Of a DNA stretch of 64,000 bases, positions 19,689-31,607 are shown one piece after another; the stretch's first letter is position 1, and every line of letters begins with the position of its first letter. Under the pieces are notes generated by a model that made no database searches, had not been told where the DNA came from, and worked only from the letters and a program-made list of their open reading frames with translations. The translations under genes and the position numbers were made by a program. The stretch is from Tetrapisispora phaffii CBS 4417 (lineage: Eukaryota > Ascomycota > Saccharomycetes > Saccharomycetales > Saccharomycetaceae), in assembly GCF_000236905.1 (NCBI RefSeq), contig NC_016521.1:558001-622000 (forward strand). The letters run 5' to 3'.

Positions 19689-19716
19689 GGGGGAGGGGAT
19701 GTGGGGGTATGGGTGT
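19689..19716 (+). promoter_or_regulatory. G-quadruplex-type G-run block overlapping a Rap1-like site
   Basis: Four G runs (5, 4, 5 and 3 Gs at 19689-19713) with 1, 4 and 3-nt loops satisfy the intramolecular quadruplex pattern. On the minus strand 19716-19706 reads ACACCCATACC, close to the Rap1 consensus. It lies ~560 bp upstream of the minus-strand GIP3-like gene. Confidence 0.55.
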
Positions 19717-20238
19717 TAGGACATGCGCAGTATCCTGGTATGATTACAAATATTCTATTTCCCCACATCATTATTCTGGTCAACTATTACTTTTTTCTTT
19801 TTTTTTGATTTGTTCTTAGTATAAGCGTGCAGGATTACCTATACGTTTTTGTGCTTTATGCACTCTGTGAACTGAGTTAGATGTTATTTTCCTGCAGAAC
19901 AAATAATATCGGATGCTCTCCCATTATGGTCATGGGAATAGAGATCAAAACGAGATTGGAGGAAAGATTACAAGAATCAACAATGGTAAACACAGTATAT
20001 TAGTGCATACACGTAATTGCACATATTAGTTTGTTTTATACACGTTGTAGTGGTGATAGGAAATCTTAAATGACAACGGATCTATTTAGTGCAACATAAA
20101 AAGTGTAATTCCTATCTCTGTGTGAGAGCGTGTCTGTTGTATTCGAATTTTAGTTTAATTAAGGGTTTTCTCTGCTGATCTCATGGTACGGATGTAAATA
20201 TAATCCGGTCCATAGCAACCACGTAGTTGTTTACTAAC

Positions 20239-20357
20239 GTAAACGTCGTTAGTTATGGTGTCGTTTACACTTTTCGTAAATCTGTTGTTAAGATTAAAAA
20301 AAATCAAAGAAAAGTGATTTTCGGACCTGGTAGATCTCGATCTACCAGGTCCTTTTT
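20239..20357 (+). other. Three consecutive stem-loops followed by oligo-T (structured RNA candidate)
   Basis: Stem 1: GTAAACG (20239-20245) with CGTTTAC (20262-20268). Stem 2: AAAATCA (20300-20306) with TGATTTT (20315-20321). Stem 3: GGACCTGGTAGATC (20323-20336) with its perfect complement GATCTACCAGGTCC (20339-20352), realistically 12-13 bp closed by a short loop. T5 follows at 20353-20357. On the plus strand this resembles a Pol III-style end. On the minus strand it would lie in the DBR1 3'UTR, 68 nt after the stop. No family recognised. Confidence 0.45.
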
Positions 20358-20420
20358 AGCGAAAGGGGAGGAAAGGAAAGGCCGGATGCGTATAGCTCAA
20401 GTATATTTGTTTACATACAC

Positions 20421-21647
20421 TTATTTAAGAAATTGTTCTATAAAAGAGTTAGTTTGTTCTGTCTCCAACTTTTGAACGTCAGTTTCATAGTTAGGTATTT
20501 TATACTTGTTCCAATCAATTTCATCTAGTTGCATTATCTTGTTGTCGGAAATTAATTCATTGATATCGATTTTATTCAATGGAGTGTTTTTAATCTTACT
20601 ATGCTCTTTGTTCTTTTCTATGTATGATAAATTATTGATGAACTCAGGATCATAGTACATGTCGTTACTAGTTGAAGAAAAATGGTTTTCATTTCCTTCA
20701 ATCTCGATTATTTCTAAATGCTTTCTTCTAGGTAAACATTTATCTAGTGCTAAGAAATGAGTAGTTTTCACAGGAGTTGTTTTCTCTTCTTCTTCTGTTG
20801 AACTTGAATCAAGATCATCCAAATCAAGACTGATTTCATCTTGATTAGTCGTTTTTATATCTTCCATTTTCCTTTTCTTATCCTCGTGTGTAAATTCGGC
20901 AGTATATCTTACATGCAAATGCGCACTGACCCACCACTCAGGTTTAAATAAGTTTAATAGCTCCCAATTCAATTCAGAACCTAAGGATTGGTTATAAAGT
21001 ACATCCCGTTTGAAAAAAGGCTTAACTTTAAGTAGTTCTTTGTAATTCCCATGGTATACAATTCCATTGGGCCAATCATGGCTCATCATAATATTCACAC
21101 CATTTTTTTCGTTGTATTCATTTCTAGTACATGCTGTCATGTATAATGGCAATAAATCGGTTTTTCTAACATGATACAAACTTCGAACATTTTTTTCCCA
21201 ATTGTTTCCTTCTTCTAAAAATTTATATCCCGGACGATTTTTGTTTAGATCCCAGTGTTTATAGATACCACTGAGTCCACCTATTCTTAAGCCTTTAAAC
21301 CATATCATATTACTATAACCCATAAAATAAATGTCATTGGAGACGTATCCACCAAATGGAAGTAGCATTAAATGTCTCATGGATTCATGGTTACCGCCAA
21401 TGAAAATAGTAGGAACACAAGGTTTCAAGTTACTATCTTTGTAATAGTTTTGAAAATCACCAAGTTTTTGATATTTGGGTGGGATACTGATTGATTTAAA
21501 ATCATTTTCACTACGAAGAGATTGGAAATCGCCTAATATTAACAATAAATCGATTGGATTTCGTTTATGTAGTTGCTCAAGCTCTTGAAATATTTTATCA
21601 AGTTCACCATGACAGCAACCTTGGATAGCAACCCTTAATTTTCCCAT
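20421..21647 (-). CDS. DBR1: RNA lariat debranching enzyme
   Basis: 408 residues from the ATG at 21647, close to the 405 of S. cerevisiae Dbr1. Calcineurin-like metallophosphoesterase motifs appear in order: GCCHGELD, LILGDFQSLR, GGNHES, MSHDWPNGI and SAHLHVRY. The first motif has the Cys in place of the usual metal-binding Asp, a signature of Dbr1. The lariat-recognition region lies between GGNHES and MSHDWP, and a charged Ser/Glu/Lys C-terminal tail follows. It hydrolyses the 2'-5' bond of excised intron lariats in the nucleus and cytoplasm. Position matches YKL149C. Divergent from AVT3. Confidence 0.97.
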   Translation of the reverse strand: MGKLRVAIQGCCHGELDKIFQELEQLHKRNPIDLLLILGDFQSLRSENDFKSISIPPKYQKLGDFQNYYKDSNLKPCVPTIFIGGNHESMRHLMLLPFGGYVSNDIYFMGYSNMIWFKGLRIGGLSGIYKHWDLNKNRPGYKFLEEGNNWEKNVRSLYHVRKTDLLPLYMTACTRNEYNEKNGVNIMMSHDWPNGIVYHGNYKELLKVKPFFKRDVLYNQSLGSELNWELLNLFKPEWWVSAHLHVRYTAEFTHEDKKRKMEDIKTTNQDEISLDLDDLDSSSTEEEEKTTPVKTTHFLALDKCLPRRKHLEIIEIEGNENHFSSTSNDMYYDPEFINNLSYIEKNKEHSKIKNTPLNKIDINELISDNKIMQLDEIDWNKYKIPNYETDVQKLETEQTNSFIEQFLK

Positions 21648-21719
21648 AATATGCAAATACTTTAAAACAGTACTAAATTATTAAGTGCAATGTCAACAAG
21701 ATCTCGTGGTTTTTAGAAA

Positions 21720-21730
21720 GGTTCGACTCC
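21720..21730 (+). promoter_or_regulatory. Orphan TFIIIC B-box
   Basis: GGTTCGACTCC matches the B-box consensus GGTTCGANTCC completely. Flanks (AAAGG/CCCAA) do not form a T-stem, and no A-box or cloverleaf is present, so this is not a tRNA gene. It resembles an ETC (extra TFIIIC) site. Confidence 0.5.
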
Positions 21731-22132
21731 CAAATTGAAATATTAAATGCAATGATCCTTTTGTATATATCGTACTTGTTCTTTTAATTGTAGATGTCAA
21801 AGCAGTTTAAGGCATCGAACTTTTTGAAATTTAACTTATTTTCCCGTTCACGTGATTAGCATACCTAAAGTATTATTGCTACATTTTAAATCACCTTTAG
21901 GTGACAAACACTCGCGGGGCTAAAGAATCATTTATCTTTCAATAGTAACCTACAATTACTTTGAGAATGGTTTAGTACAATAAACTAATCAATTAGATAG
22001 TTATTAGTTATATGAATTCTGAAATATAGATGTTAATCCATCTTTAGTTAAAGAAGAATCTACAAAACTAAGCTGTTCAATAGTTGTCCAAGGAACTAAT
22101 ACTAACCTTAAAATTTTGATAGAACTAACACT

Positions 22133-22186
22133 AATAAAAAAGAACAAGACCTAGAATAAAAAAGAACAAGACCTAGAATAAAAAAG
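22133..22186 (+). repeat. 22-bp tandem duplication before AVT3
   Basis: Two identical copies (22133-22154, 22155-22176) built around AAGAACAAGACCTAG plus an A-rich spacer, with the start of a third. The array ends 25 bp before the AVT3 ATG, so it is in the leader or core promoter. Confidence 0.85.
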
Positions 22187-22211
22187 TAATAAAATAAATA
22201 ATATAATAACA

Positions 22212-24002
22212 ATGTCTGAAAATAAGACAGTTGATAAATCACAACTGTTGATCAATAATCCTAATAGTTCAAGCAGGACCCCAAATGCCCCATTAAATAA
22301 TGATTATGGAACCATTAATGATACTGGCAACCCTTTATTAAATGACCAAATGGTATCTCTTCCCAAAAATGATATTACACACACACCCGTTTCAAGACAA
22401 AGATCTATGAGTTTTTCGCAGGTCTCAGTGCAATCATCGTCAAATAATGTCTTGGAAGATGCAGGATTACCTATGTCCCATAGAGACATCACAGCACCTG
22501 GTGGGTTTAGAAGATCATTCATAATGAGAAAGCATATTTTAGAAAATAAAAAAATTCCATATTTACCAAATTTTATGTTGACCAATTTTAATGACTTTTT
22601 ATATCTATATGGACACTATGCAGGAGAAGATCTGTCAGAAAGTGATGAAGATGAAGAAGCTATTGAAGATGAGGAAGACTACCAAGATTTTGCCCGAAGA
22701 CCACTACTAAATAATGTAAGCCCCTCGAATAATCCTCTTGCAACAGGAGTTTCACCAACAGAAATTCCTCATAGAATTGCAAAGCGTAAAGGCGATAATA
22801 ATAAAAAAGCATCTACTTTCAAAGCAATCCTATTACTATTGAAATCCTTTGTTGGAACTGGTATTTTATTTTTACCAAAAGGTTTTAGTAATGGTGGCTA
22901 CACATTTAGTACAATATCGCTACTAGTTTGTTCACTCTTATCGTATTATTGTTTTATATTATTAATCAGTACTAAAGATCAGATGAAAGGCATTAATGGT
23001 TATGGTGATTTGGGTAACCATTTATATGGTAAAAATATGAAATTAGCTATATTATTGTCAATTGTCCTTTCACAAATAGGTTTTTCAGCAGCTTATACGG
23101 TTTTCGTTGCGACTAACCTAAAGACACTATGCCAGAATTTATTTTCAAATAATCAACATTTTTCGATTGTTTTGTTTATTATCTTCCAAACTCTTTTATT
23201 TATCCCACTATCGTTTACCAGAAATATCACAAAGCTAACGGCAACAGCTCTTGTTGCAGATTTATTCATTTTTATTGGTGTGATATATATTTATTATTAT
23301 CCTATAACATATATCATCAAAAATGGTATTGCAACAGAAACAATAGTTCCATTTAATAATAAGAATTGGTCCCTTTTTATTGGTACAGCAATCTTTACGT
23401 TTGAAGGTATTGGTTTGTTGATTCCAATACAAGAGTCCATGGCAAAACCACATCAATTTTTTATCTCGTTAACCCTTGTTATGGTTATTGTCACAGTTAT
23501 CTTTATAAGTGTTGGTTTATTATGTTACTGTGCTTTTGGATCAAGTGTTGAAACTGTCGTTTTGTTAAATTTTCCTCAAGATAGTCCATACACTTTAACT
23601 GTACAACTTCTATACTGTTTGGCTATATTATTATCAACTCCATTGCAATTATTTCCGGCTATAAGAATCTTAGAAAACTGGGTCTTCAAAAAGAAAGGAT
23701 CTGGTAAATACAATCCAAAGATAAAATGGGCTAAGAACTACTTCCGTTCACTTATTGTCATCGGAACAACTTGCATTGCATGGTCAGGTGCGAATGATTT
23801 AGATAAATTTGTGTCGCTGGTAGGTTCTTTTGCTTGCATTCCATTAATCTACATTTATCCACCGTTACTGCATTATAAGGCTTGCAAGATAAATGGATCT
23901 GCAAATTTAGTACAAAACTATCTAGATATTATATTGATTCTATTTGGTGTAATCTTAATGTCGTACACTTCATTCCAAACAATCCAACTTTGGCTAAGCT
24001 AA
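22212..24002 (+). CDS. AVT3: Vacuolar amino-acid exporter, Avt3/Avt4 family
   Basis: 596 residues, AAAP-family transporter. The hydrophilic N-terminus (~200 residues) contains an acidic patch SESDEDEEAIEDEEDY, and the transporter core begins at KAILLLLKSFVGTGILFLPKGF near residue 205. About eleven membrane helices follow, including FTFEGIGLLIPIQESM, the conserved helix of the Avt3/4 branch. S. cerevisiae Avt3 and Avt4 (692 and 713 residues) export large neutral amino acids from the vacuole. Position between DBR1 and RPT1 matches YKL146W, so AVT3 is preferred over AVT4. It is about 100 residues shorter than the S. cerevisiae homologues. Confidence 0.9.
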   Translation: MSENKTVDKSQLLINNPNSSSRTPNAPLNNDYGTINDTGNPLLNDQMVSLPKNDITHTPVSRQRSMSFSQVSVQSSSNNVLEDAGLPMSHRDITAPGGFRRSFIMRKHILENKKIPYLPNFMLTNFNDFLYLYGHYAGEDLSESDEDEEAIEDEEDYQDFARRPLLNNVSPSNNPLATGVSPTEIPHRIAKRKGDNNKKASTFKAILLLLKSFVGTGILFLPKGFSNGGYTFSTISLLVCSLLSYYCFILLISTKDQMKGINGYGDLGNHLYGKNMKLAILLSIVLSQIGFSAAYTVFVATNLKTLCQNLFSNNQHFSIVLFIIFQTLLFIPLSFTRNITKLTATALVADLFIFIGVIYIYYYPITYIIKNGIATETIVPFNNKNWSLFIGTAIFTFEGIGLLIPIQESMAKPHQFFISLTLVMVIVTVIFISVGLLCYCAFGSSVETVVLLNFPQDSPYTLTVQLLYCLAILLSTPLQLFPAIRILENWVFKKKGSGKYNPKIKWAKNYFRSLIVIGTTCIAWSGANDLDKFVSLVGSFACIPLIYIYPPLLHYKACKINGSANLVQNYLDIILILFGVILMSYTSFQTIQLWLS

Positions 24003-24837
24003 GCAAGAGTTATAGTACTTCAAATTTAAATTTATTATAAATTTTGTGTAAACGTTTTAAATTTTGTATAAATTTTGTCATTATAAAATCTAAAGATTAC
24101 AGAATGTAATTATCCTTAGGAAGTTTACAAATTAATGATCTTTTGCATCTTTTTTATTTTAGTTTTGATAAATGATATTTTAGATGGAAAGTTCGCGATA
24201 TATGATATTTTATTTCAAACATAAACATAAAATATTTGCTTTGTTCACAAAATTACATATACGATCTCAACAGAAAATGGCAATAACAAACAAAGCTCTT
24301 TATATTTTAAAGAAAGTAGTTTAAACTATATAAGTTCTGTAAGTAAATTTTTTGAATTATATGCGTTTGTTTGAGAAATTGCCAAAAATGCACAATTGAA
24401 AACCATTGTGTCATTCTCATTAAAAGTTCAATCAATTTAGGTGCTGTCAAAATCGGAGCTACGTTATTAGAGTGCTTCTGTATATACAAATATTCCTTAT
24501 GAGTAGAGTTAAACTATACATTTGAATTTTTTGTGTACTCTGTAAAATACCTCTATCAATCAAGACTTGTCCGTTGCAGGCAATGTCACAAAAATTTTGA
24601 TATGATAAATCCAAGAACTGATTATTATCTACGTTCTCAACGTAAATATAATGATAACTTCTAATAAATTTCTAAATAATAGTACTAGCATCAGTTTATG
24701 ATACGTTACAGAATGTATAAATGAAGTATTGATTTATATAAAACGAGCAATTAACACCTATATATGTCTTCTTTATGGACAAAGAATAATTTATCTAATA
24801 AATTACTTGAAAGCCATATTAATATCAATGAGAAATA
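24003..24837. other. Intergenic region AVT3 to the 153-residue ORF
   Basis: 835 bp, very AT-rich. It contains an 11/11 match on the minus strand to the S. cerevisiae ARS consensus at 24222-24232. A 60-codon minus-strand frame at 24307-24489 has no recognisable features. Confidence 0.6.
24222..24232 (-). other. ARS consensus-like element
   Basis: TAAACATAAAA is the reverse complement of a perfect WTTTAYRTTTW match, next to an AT-rich flank. Such matches are common by chance in AT-rich DNA, and origin motifs differ among yeasts. Confidence 0.25.
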
Positions 24838-25299
24838 ATGTACTCTCAATTAGATATATCATTTCAATCTAGAGAAAATACATGTGATGATATTGATTAC
24901 AAAAAATTTGAAAAACGACAGCAAGATCATATATTGAAATCAACACTTCCCTCTGACAAAGAATATAACAATGTATTTAAAAAATATGATTGTAACATCA
25001 TAAGAGGATCAAAAATTCAACAAACAGAAACAGTGAAAGCTTATGCATATCGAGATACTAATCCTGAGAATTTAAAATTTTTTAAATTATCAAATTCTAA
25101 GTCTGAAAACGAAAACCAAAAGCTTCAAATTCTATGCAAATCTGGTAAACTAATGGATAGAATATACTATTGGTCACCAAATGCACCTTCGTTTGAAGAA
25201 GTAGCAATGACATTTTATTTTGATTCAGATAGATTAAGGAACAGTAAACCTGAGACAATCGCCTGGTTTTTTGAACAATGGCAATATAGAAACAATTAA
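24838..25299 (+). CDS. Unrecognised 153-residue protein
   Basis: Intact ATG-to-TAA frame with normal codon use for the window. There is no signal peptide, membrane helix or coiled coil. The N-terminal half is polar and Lys/Asp/Glu-rich. The C-terminal half has a folded-domain look with aromatic residues: RIYYWSPNAPSFEEVA, then MTFYFDSDRLRNSKPETIAW and FFEQWQYR at the end. I do not recognise the family. Nothing lies between AVT3 and RPT1 in S. cerevisiae, so this is either an ancestral gene lost there or a newcomer. It stands 835 bp after AVT3 and 489 bp before RPT1, same strand. Confidence 0.65.
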   Translation: MYSQLDISFQSRENTCDDIDYKKFEKRQQDHILKSTLPSDKEYNNVFKKYDCNIIRGSKIQQTETVKAYAYRDTNPENLKFFKLSNSKSENENQKLQILCKSGKLMDRIYYWSPNAPSFEEVAMTFYFDSDRLRNSKPETIAWFFEQWQYRNN

Positions 25300-25446
25300 C
25301 TCAAAGTTATATAAAACATTTTTCAATAAAATATAAACAATACGTTCACATTTAATAAATAAAGTACTTTAAATACTAACCCATAAAATAGATTGTGTCT
25401 TTTATTAATTAGCGTCCATAATTTGAACTATTCAAATAAATACTAG

Positions 25447-25453
25447 TTACCCG
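25447..25453 (-). promoter_or_regulatory. Reb1 core site
   Basis: TTACCCG, 336 bp before RPT1 and 74 bp upstream of the PACE box. Confidence 0.45.
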
Positions 25454-25526
25454 CCTTGGATACTTCAATTGTCATTTGTTTCCTTAACACTCTTACTATT
25501 TTTATTTGTACTTTAATATATATATT

Positions 25527-25535
25527 TTTGCCACC
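25527..25535 (-). promoter_or_regulatory. PACE element (Rpn4 site) of RPT1
   Basis: TTTGCCACC is the exact reverse complement of the proteasome-associated control element GGTGGCAAA, 254 bp before the RPT1 ATG. Rpn4 binds PACE to raise all proteasome genes when degradation capacity falls short. Confidence 0.85.
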
Positions 25536-25788
25536 CAGCAAGTAACTATTGATATATAGGAATTAAATTATTAGTATATATAAGTAATATAATAAATATT
25601 AATTTGCTAATGTATTAATCAATACAGACTGAAATTTATAAAAGTTCAAATATCAACTCCGACATAGAAAAAATTTATTGTTATTAATCGCCAATCAAAT
25701 ATTAACTTATTTTTGTTATTATTTAGTTTGTTATCTGTGAGTTTAATATACAATTAAAACAAATTATTAAGGATCTGTAAATAAAAGG

Positions 25789-27180
25789 ATGGCTCCAAAA
25801 GAGGATTGGGAAAAATATAAGGCTCCAGTGGAGGGGAAAGATTCAAAACCAAATGAAGACAAGATTATTCCATTGTCCGAAGGTGATATCCAAGTTCTGA
25901 AAAGTTATGGTGCTGCTCCATATGATTCTAAGATAAAAGAAACAGAAAAGGATTTAAAAGTCATCGAAGGTAAAATTAAAGAGAAAGCTGGTGTCAAAGA
26001 AAGTGATACTGGTCTAGCACCATCGCATCTATGGGATATTATGGGTGATAGACAAAGATTAAGCGAGGAGCACCCATTGCAAGTTGCTCGTTGTACAAAG
26101 ATCATTAAAAAGAGCAGTGAAAATGGAGATGAAAGCAACTCTGAAAGCACTGAAGGTAATGGAACTGCAAACACCAATACTGCTGCTGATGATAACGAAG
26201 AAGCCAAATATGTAATTAATTTGAAACAAATTGCCAAGTTCGTGGTGGGATTAGGTGAAAGAGTTTCACCAACTGATATTGAGGAAGGTATGAGAGTGGG
26301 TGTTGACAGATCTAAGTATCACATTGAATTACCTTTGCCACCTAGAATTGATCCAAGTGTTACAATGATGACTGTGGAGGAAAAACCTGATGTGACCTAT
26401 ACTGACGTAGGTGGTTGTAAAGATCAGATAGAGAAGCTGAGAGAAGTTGTTGAATTACCATTACTATCCCCAGAAAGATTTGCTACTTTAGGTATAGATC
26501 CTCCAAAGGGTATTCTTTTATATGGCCCACCAGGTACTGGTAAGACTTTATGTGCGCGTGCCGTAGCTAACAGAACGGATGCCACATTTATCAGAGTTAT
26601 TGGTTCCGAGTTAGTACAAAAATATGTTGGTGAAGGTGCCCGTATGGTTAGAGAACTATTTGAAATGGCTAGAACTAAAAAGGCATGTATTATTTTCTTC
26701 GATGAAATTGATGCCGTTGGTGGTGCTCGTTTTGATGATGGCGCTGGTGGTGATAATGAAGTTCAAAGAACCATGTTAGAATTAATTACACAATTAGATG
26801 GTTTTGATCCTAGAGGCAATATCAAGGTCATGTTCGCCACAAATAGACCAAATACATTAGATCCAGCTCTTTTAAGACCTGGTAGAATTGATCGTAAAGT
26901 TGAATTTTCTCTACCTGATCTAGAGGGTCGTGCTAATATTTTTAGAATCCATACAAAGTCAATGAGTGTTGAAAGAGGAATAAGATGGGAGTTAATTTCA
27001 AGATTATGTCCAAATTCTACTGGTGCTGAATTAAGATCTGTTTGTACTGAAGCTGGTATGTTTGCAATCAGAGCGAGAAGAAAAGTAGCTACCGAAAAGG
27101 ACTTCTTAAAGGCTGTGGATAAAGTTATTAGCGGTTATAAAAAGTTCAGTTCAACATCTCGTTATATGCAATATAATTAG
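25789..27180 (+). CDS. RPT1: 26S proteasome regulatory ATPase Rpt1
   Basis: 463 residues (S. cerevisiae 467). The start [13 protein letters not shown] is that of Rpt1. The OB-fold region precedes the AAA domain: Walker A GPPGTGKT around 246-253, Walker B IIFFDEID around 300-307, [23 protein letters not shown], and an Rpt-type C-terminal helix bundle. The low-complexity [17 protein letters not shown] insert near 110-130 is variable in the family. Rpt1 is one of six base ATPases that unfold substrates. Position after AVT3 matches YKL145W, and the PACE element supports regulation by Rpn4. Confidence 0.98.
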   Translation: MAPKEDWEKYKAPVEGKDSKPNEDKIIPLSEGDIQVLKSYGAAPYDSKIKETEKDLKVIEGKIKEKAGVKESDTGLAPSHLWDIMGDRQRLSEEHPLQVARCTKIIKKSSENGDESNSESTEGNGTANTNTAADDNEEAKYVINLKQIAKFVVGLGERVSPTDIEEGMRVGVDRSKYHIELPLPPRIDPSVTMMTVEEKPDVTYTDVGGCKDQIEKLREVVELPLLSPERFATLGIDPPKGILLYGPPGTGKTLCARAVANRTDATFIRVIGSELVQKYVGEGARMVRELFEMARTKKACIIFFDEIDAVGGARFDDGAGGDNEVQRTMLELITQLDGFDPRGNIKVMFATNRPNTLDPALLRPGRIDRKVEFSLPDLEGRANIFRIHTKSMSVERGIRWELISRLCPNSTGAELRSVCTEAGMFAIRARRKVATEKDFLKAVDKVISGYKKFSSTSRYMQYN

Positions 27181-27439
27181 AAATAATCTTACTTACATAA
27201 CTTCTGCATTATAATATATAAAAAGGTTCACATAAAATCAACATCTAATCAATATTATGAGTCCTTAACATACATTCCCCTTCTTAGAATGAATCAAAGT
27301 ACTCATTTATGGAGGATAACTACTGATATATTCAATATAAAATACTTTTATTAAGTTCTTGATAAATATACAAATTAAATAAGAAAGTCAGGAATTTAAA
27401 TTAGGATAGGTCAGACTATCTATTATATGATAACATAAC

Positions 27440-29999
<2,560 letters not shown>

Positions 30000-31607
30000 A
30001 TGAAAATAACAAAGCTTGGCGATCCAATTTCAATGATAGTAAGTGATGAATACTATGAACTTTTTCCCTACAAAAATTATGAAACTAATAATGGAGCTGA
30101 TAATCAATTAAATGAACCAAAAGTTTTATCAAAGTATTTATTATTTTTAAAAAAACAAAATACTATAAATAAAGAGCCAGTGCCAAAAGTTTTAAAATTA
30201 CGTAAATTAAAATTTGGTGGTACAACAATTATTAATGATTCTGGTAGGAAGAAATATTTTTATTATCCATTGAAAACAGTTGATAATCCTTGCGTGACAA
30301 TATGTAATAATATAAAAAAAGGTTATAATATTGAATTAATAATAAATCCTGGTAGTTCAAAAGTTTATTTGCCAGATTTGCCAATAAATAAAGATCATGT
30401 AACTGAGAACGTATTTGATCCTGATGCTAATCATTTAAAAGGATATACCAGTTCCGATCCAGATTATTATGATAAATTTCCTGCTGTAGTAAGTGGGAAA
30501 CTTAAGTTCACTGTATACCAGGATAATTTTGAGTTGCCTTTGTTCTTAACAAATTTAGACATCAATTTGAAATGTTTTTCCAACGAATATATCAATATTA
30601 CACATATAGATAGCCATCATAATTTATCAAGAAAAAATGAAAATTCAGAAGAATTTGATAAAAAATTGAATGTCTTTAAAAGCAACCCTAGAGTTAATCT
30701 CGATTTTTTAAACTATAAAAATATCAATAAAAATATGCCAAAAGGAGTTTATGAATTTCCATTCGATTTTATTCTTAATTGTAAAGAATCACCTGCTACA
30801 AATTGTTATTATGGATCAATTCAGTATAGAATTGAAGCTATATCGAAAATATTTTACGAAAAGACGGGATATTTTGACACCGTTATCTTAACTGATCTTA
30901 TTGAAGTTAAAAAAGTGTTACCTATTGACAGCGAGTACCTAATAAATAATCAACTAATTGCAAAATCTATATGGTCAAGAATAGGTTGCAAAGAGGAATC
31001 ATTAGTGTTAAAATCTTATGATAACCTTTTGATATCTGAAGAGTTTGATGATTCATTATTTGCCGAGGTAAACATTCCTTCAAGAATTCTAGACAGCTCA
31101 ATATTAGGTAAATTTTCAGCTATCCTTAATGTAGATAAAAGTTTCGAAAATTTAAAAATAACTAAAATATCATTAAATTTAAGTCAGGCAGTATCCTTAC
31201 CAAGCATTGATAACATATCATTTGAACCTACAAAAAACTCTGAACATATTCAACACTCAAATGAATTTAGGTTACTAAAGAAGATAATTACTGATGATAA
31301 ACCTGATGACAAAATAGTAAAAGTTGAGTTTGATCTCAATAATATATCTGAGTTACTATCATTGAAGAGAACTATAATGCCCTATTATTGTGAAAGATCT
31401 TCGATGTATAAGAACATGGCAAGCCTAAAAGTGACACATAAGTTGTTATTTAGAATATATCTATTTCCAATCAAGACAACGTTACAAAAAAGTAACATAA
31501 GCGAATATTGCATTAGGATAGCTGTTCCAATACTATTACTAGATGATTCTATGCTAAATAATTTAGTCTTACCATCTTATGAATTCGAAAATTCGACCCA
31601 CTTATAA
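30000..31607 (+). CDS. SPO23: Arrestin-like meiotic protein Spo23
   Basis: 535 residues (S. cerevisiae Spo23 523). No membrane helix. The segment GVYEFPFDFIL near residue 248, followed by YYGSIQYRIEAI, is the conserved beta-strand core of the arrestin N-domain, with a second beta-rich domain after it. The sequence is otherwise divergent and Lys/Asn-rich. Identification leans on position: SPO23 (YBR250W) is the divergent neighbour of ARO4 in S. cerevisiae. In that species it associates with the meiotic phospholipase Spo1. Precise function is unknown. Confidence 0.8.
   Translation: MKITKLGDPISMIVSDEYYELFPYKNYETNNGADNQLNEPKVLSKYLLFLKKQNTINKEPVPKVLKLRKLKFGGTTIINDSGRKKYFYYPLKTVDNPCVTICNNIKKGYNIELIINPGSSKVYLPDLPINKDHVTENVFDPDANHLKGYTSSDPDYYDKFPAVVSGKLKFTVYQDNFELPLFLTNLDINLKCFSNEYINITHIDSHHNLSRKNENSEEFDKKLNVFKSNPRVNLDFLNYKNINKNMPKGVYEFPFDFILNCKESPATNCYYGSIQYRIEAISKIFYEKTGYFDTVILTDLIEVKKVLPIDSEYLINNQLIAKSIWSRIGCKEESLVLKSYDNLLISEEFDDSLFAEVNIPSRILDSSILGKFSAILNVDKSFENLKITKISLNLSQAVSLPSIDNISFEPTKNSEHIQHSNEFRLLKKIITDDKPDDKIVKVEFDLNNISELLSLKRTIMPYYCERSSMYKNMASLKVTHKLLFRIYLFPIKTTLQKSNISEYCIRIAVPILLLDDSMLNNLVLPSYEFENSTHL

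Larger units (their letters stand above)
19132..20420. other. Region between GIP3-like start and DBR1 stop
   Basis: 1289 bp. From the GIP3-like side it holds an (AT)n tract (19271-19292), a G-rich block with quadruplex potential and a Rap1-like site (19689-19716), a T-rich tract (~19790-19807), and three consecutive stem-loops followed by oligo-T (20239-20357). An 82-codon frame at 20227-20475 overlaps the hairpins and DBR1 and is not credible. Confidence 0.6.
21648..22211. other. Divergent promoter DBR1/AVT3
   Basis: 564 bp with an orphan Pol III B-box (21720-21730), an E-box CACGTG (21849-21854, Cbf1/Pho4 type), and a 22-bp tandem repeat directly before AVT3. No tRNA gene surrounds the B-box. 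Confidence 0.65.
25300..25788 (+). other. RPT1 upstream region
   Basis: 489 bp with a Reb1 core (25447-25453) and a PACE element (25527-25535), both fitting an RPT1 promoter. No other gene. Confidence 0.7.

Noticed and set aside
20227..20475. 82-codon frame over the hairpin cluster
   Set aside because: It covers inverted repeats and runs into DBR1 on the opposite strand; no protein features.
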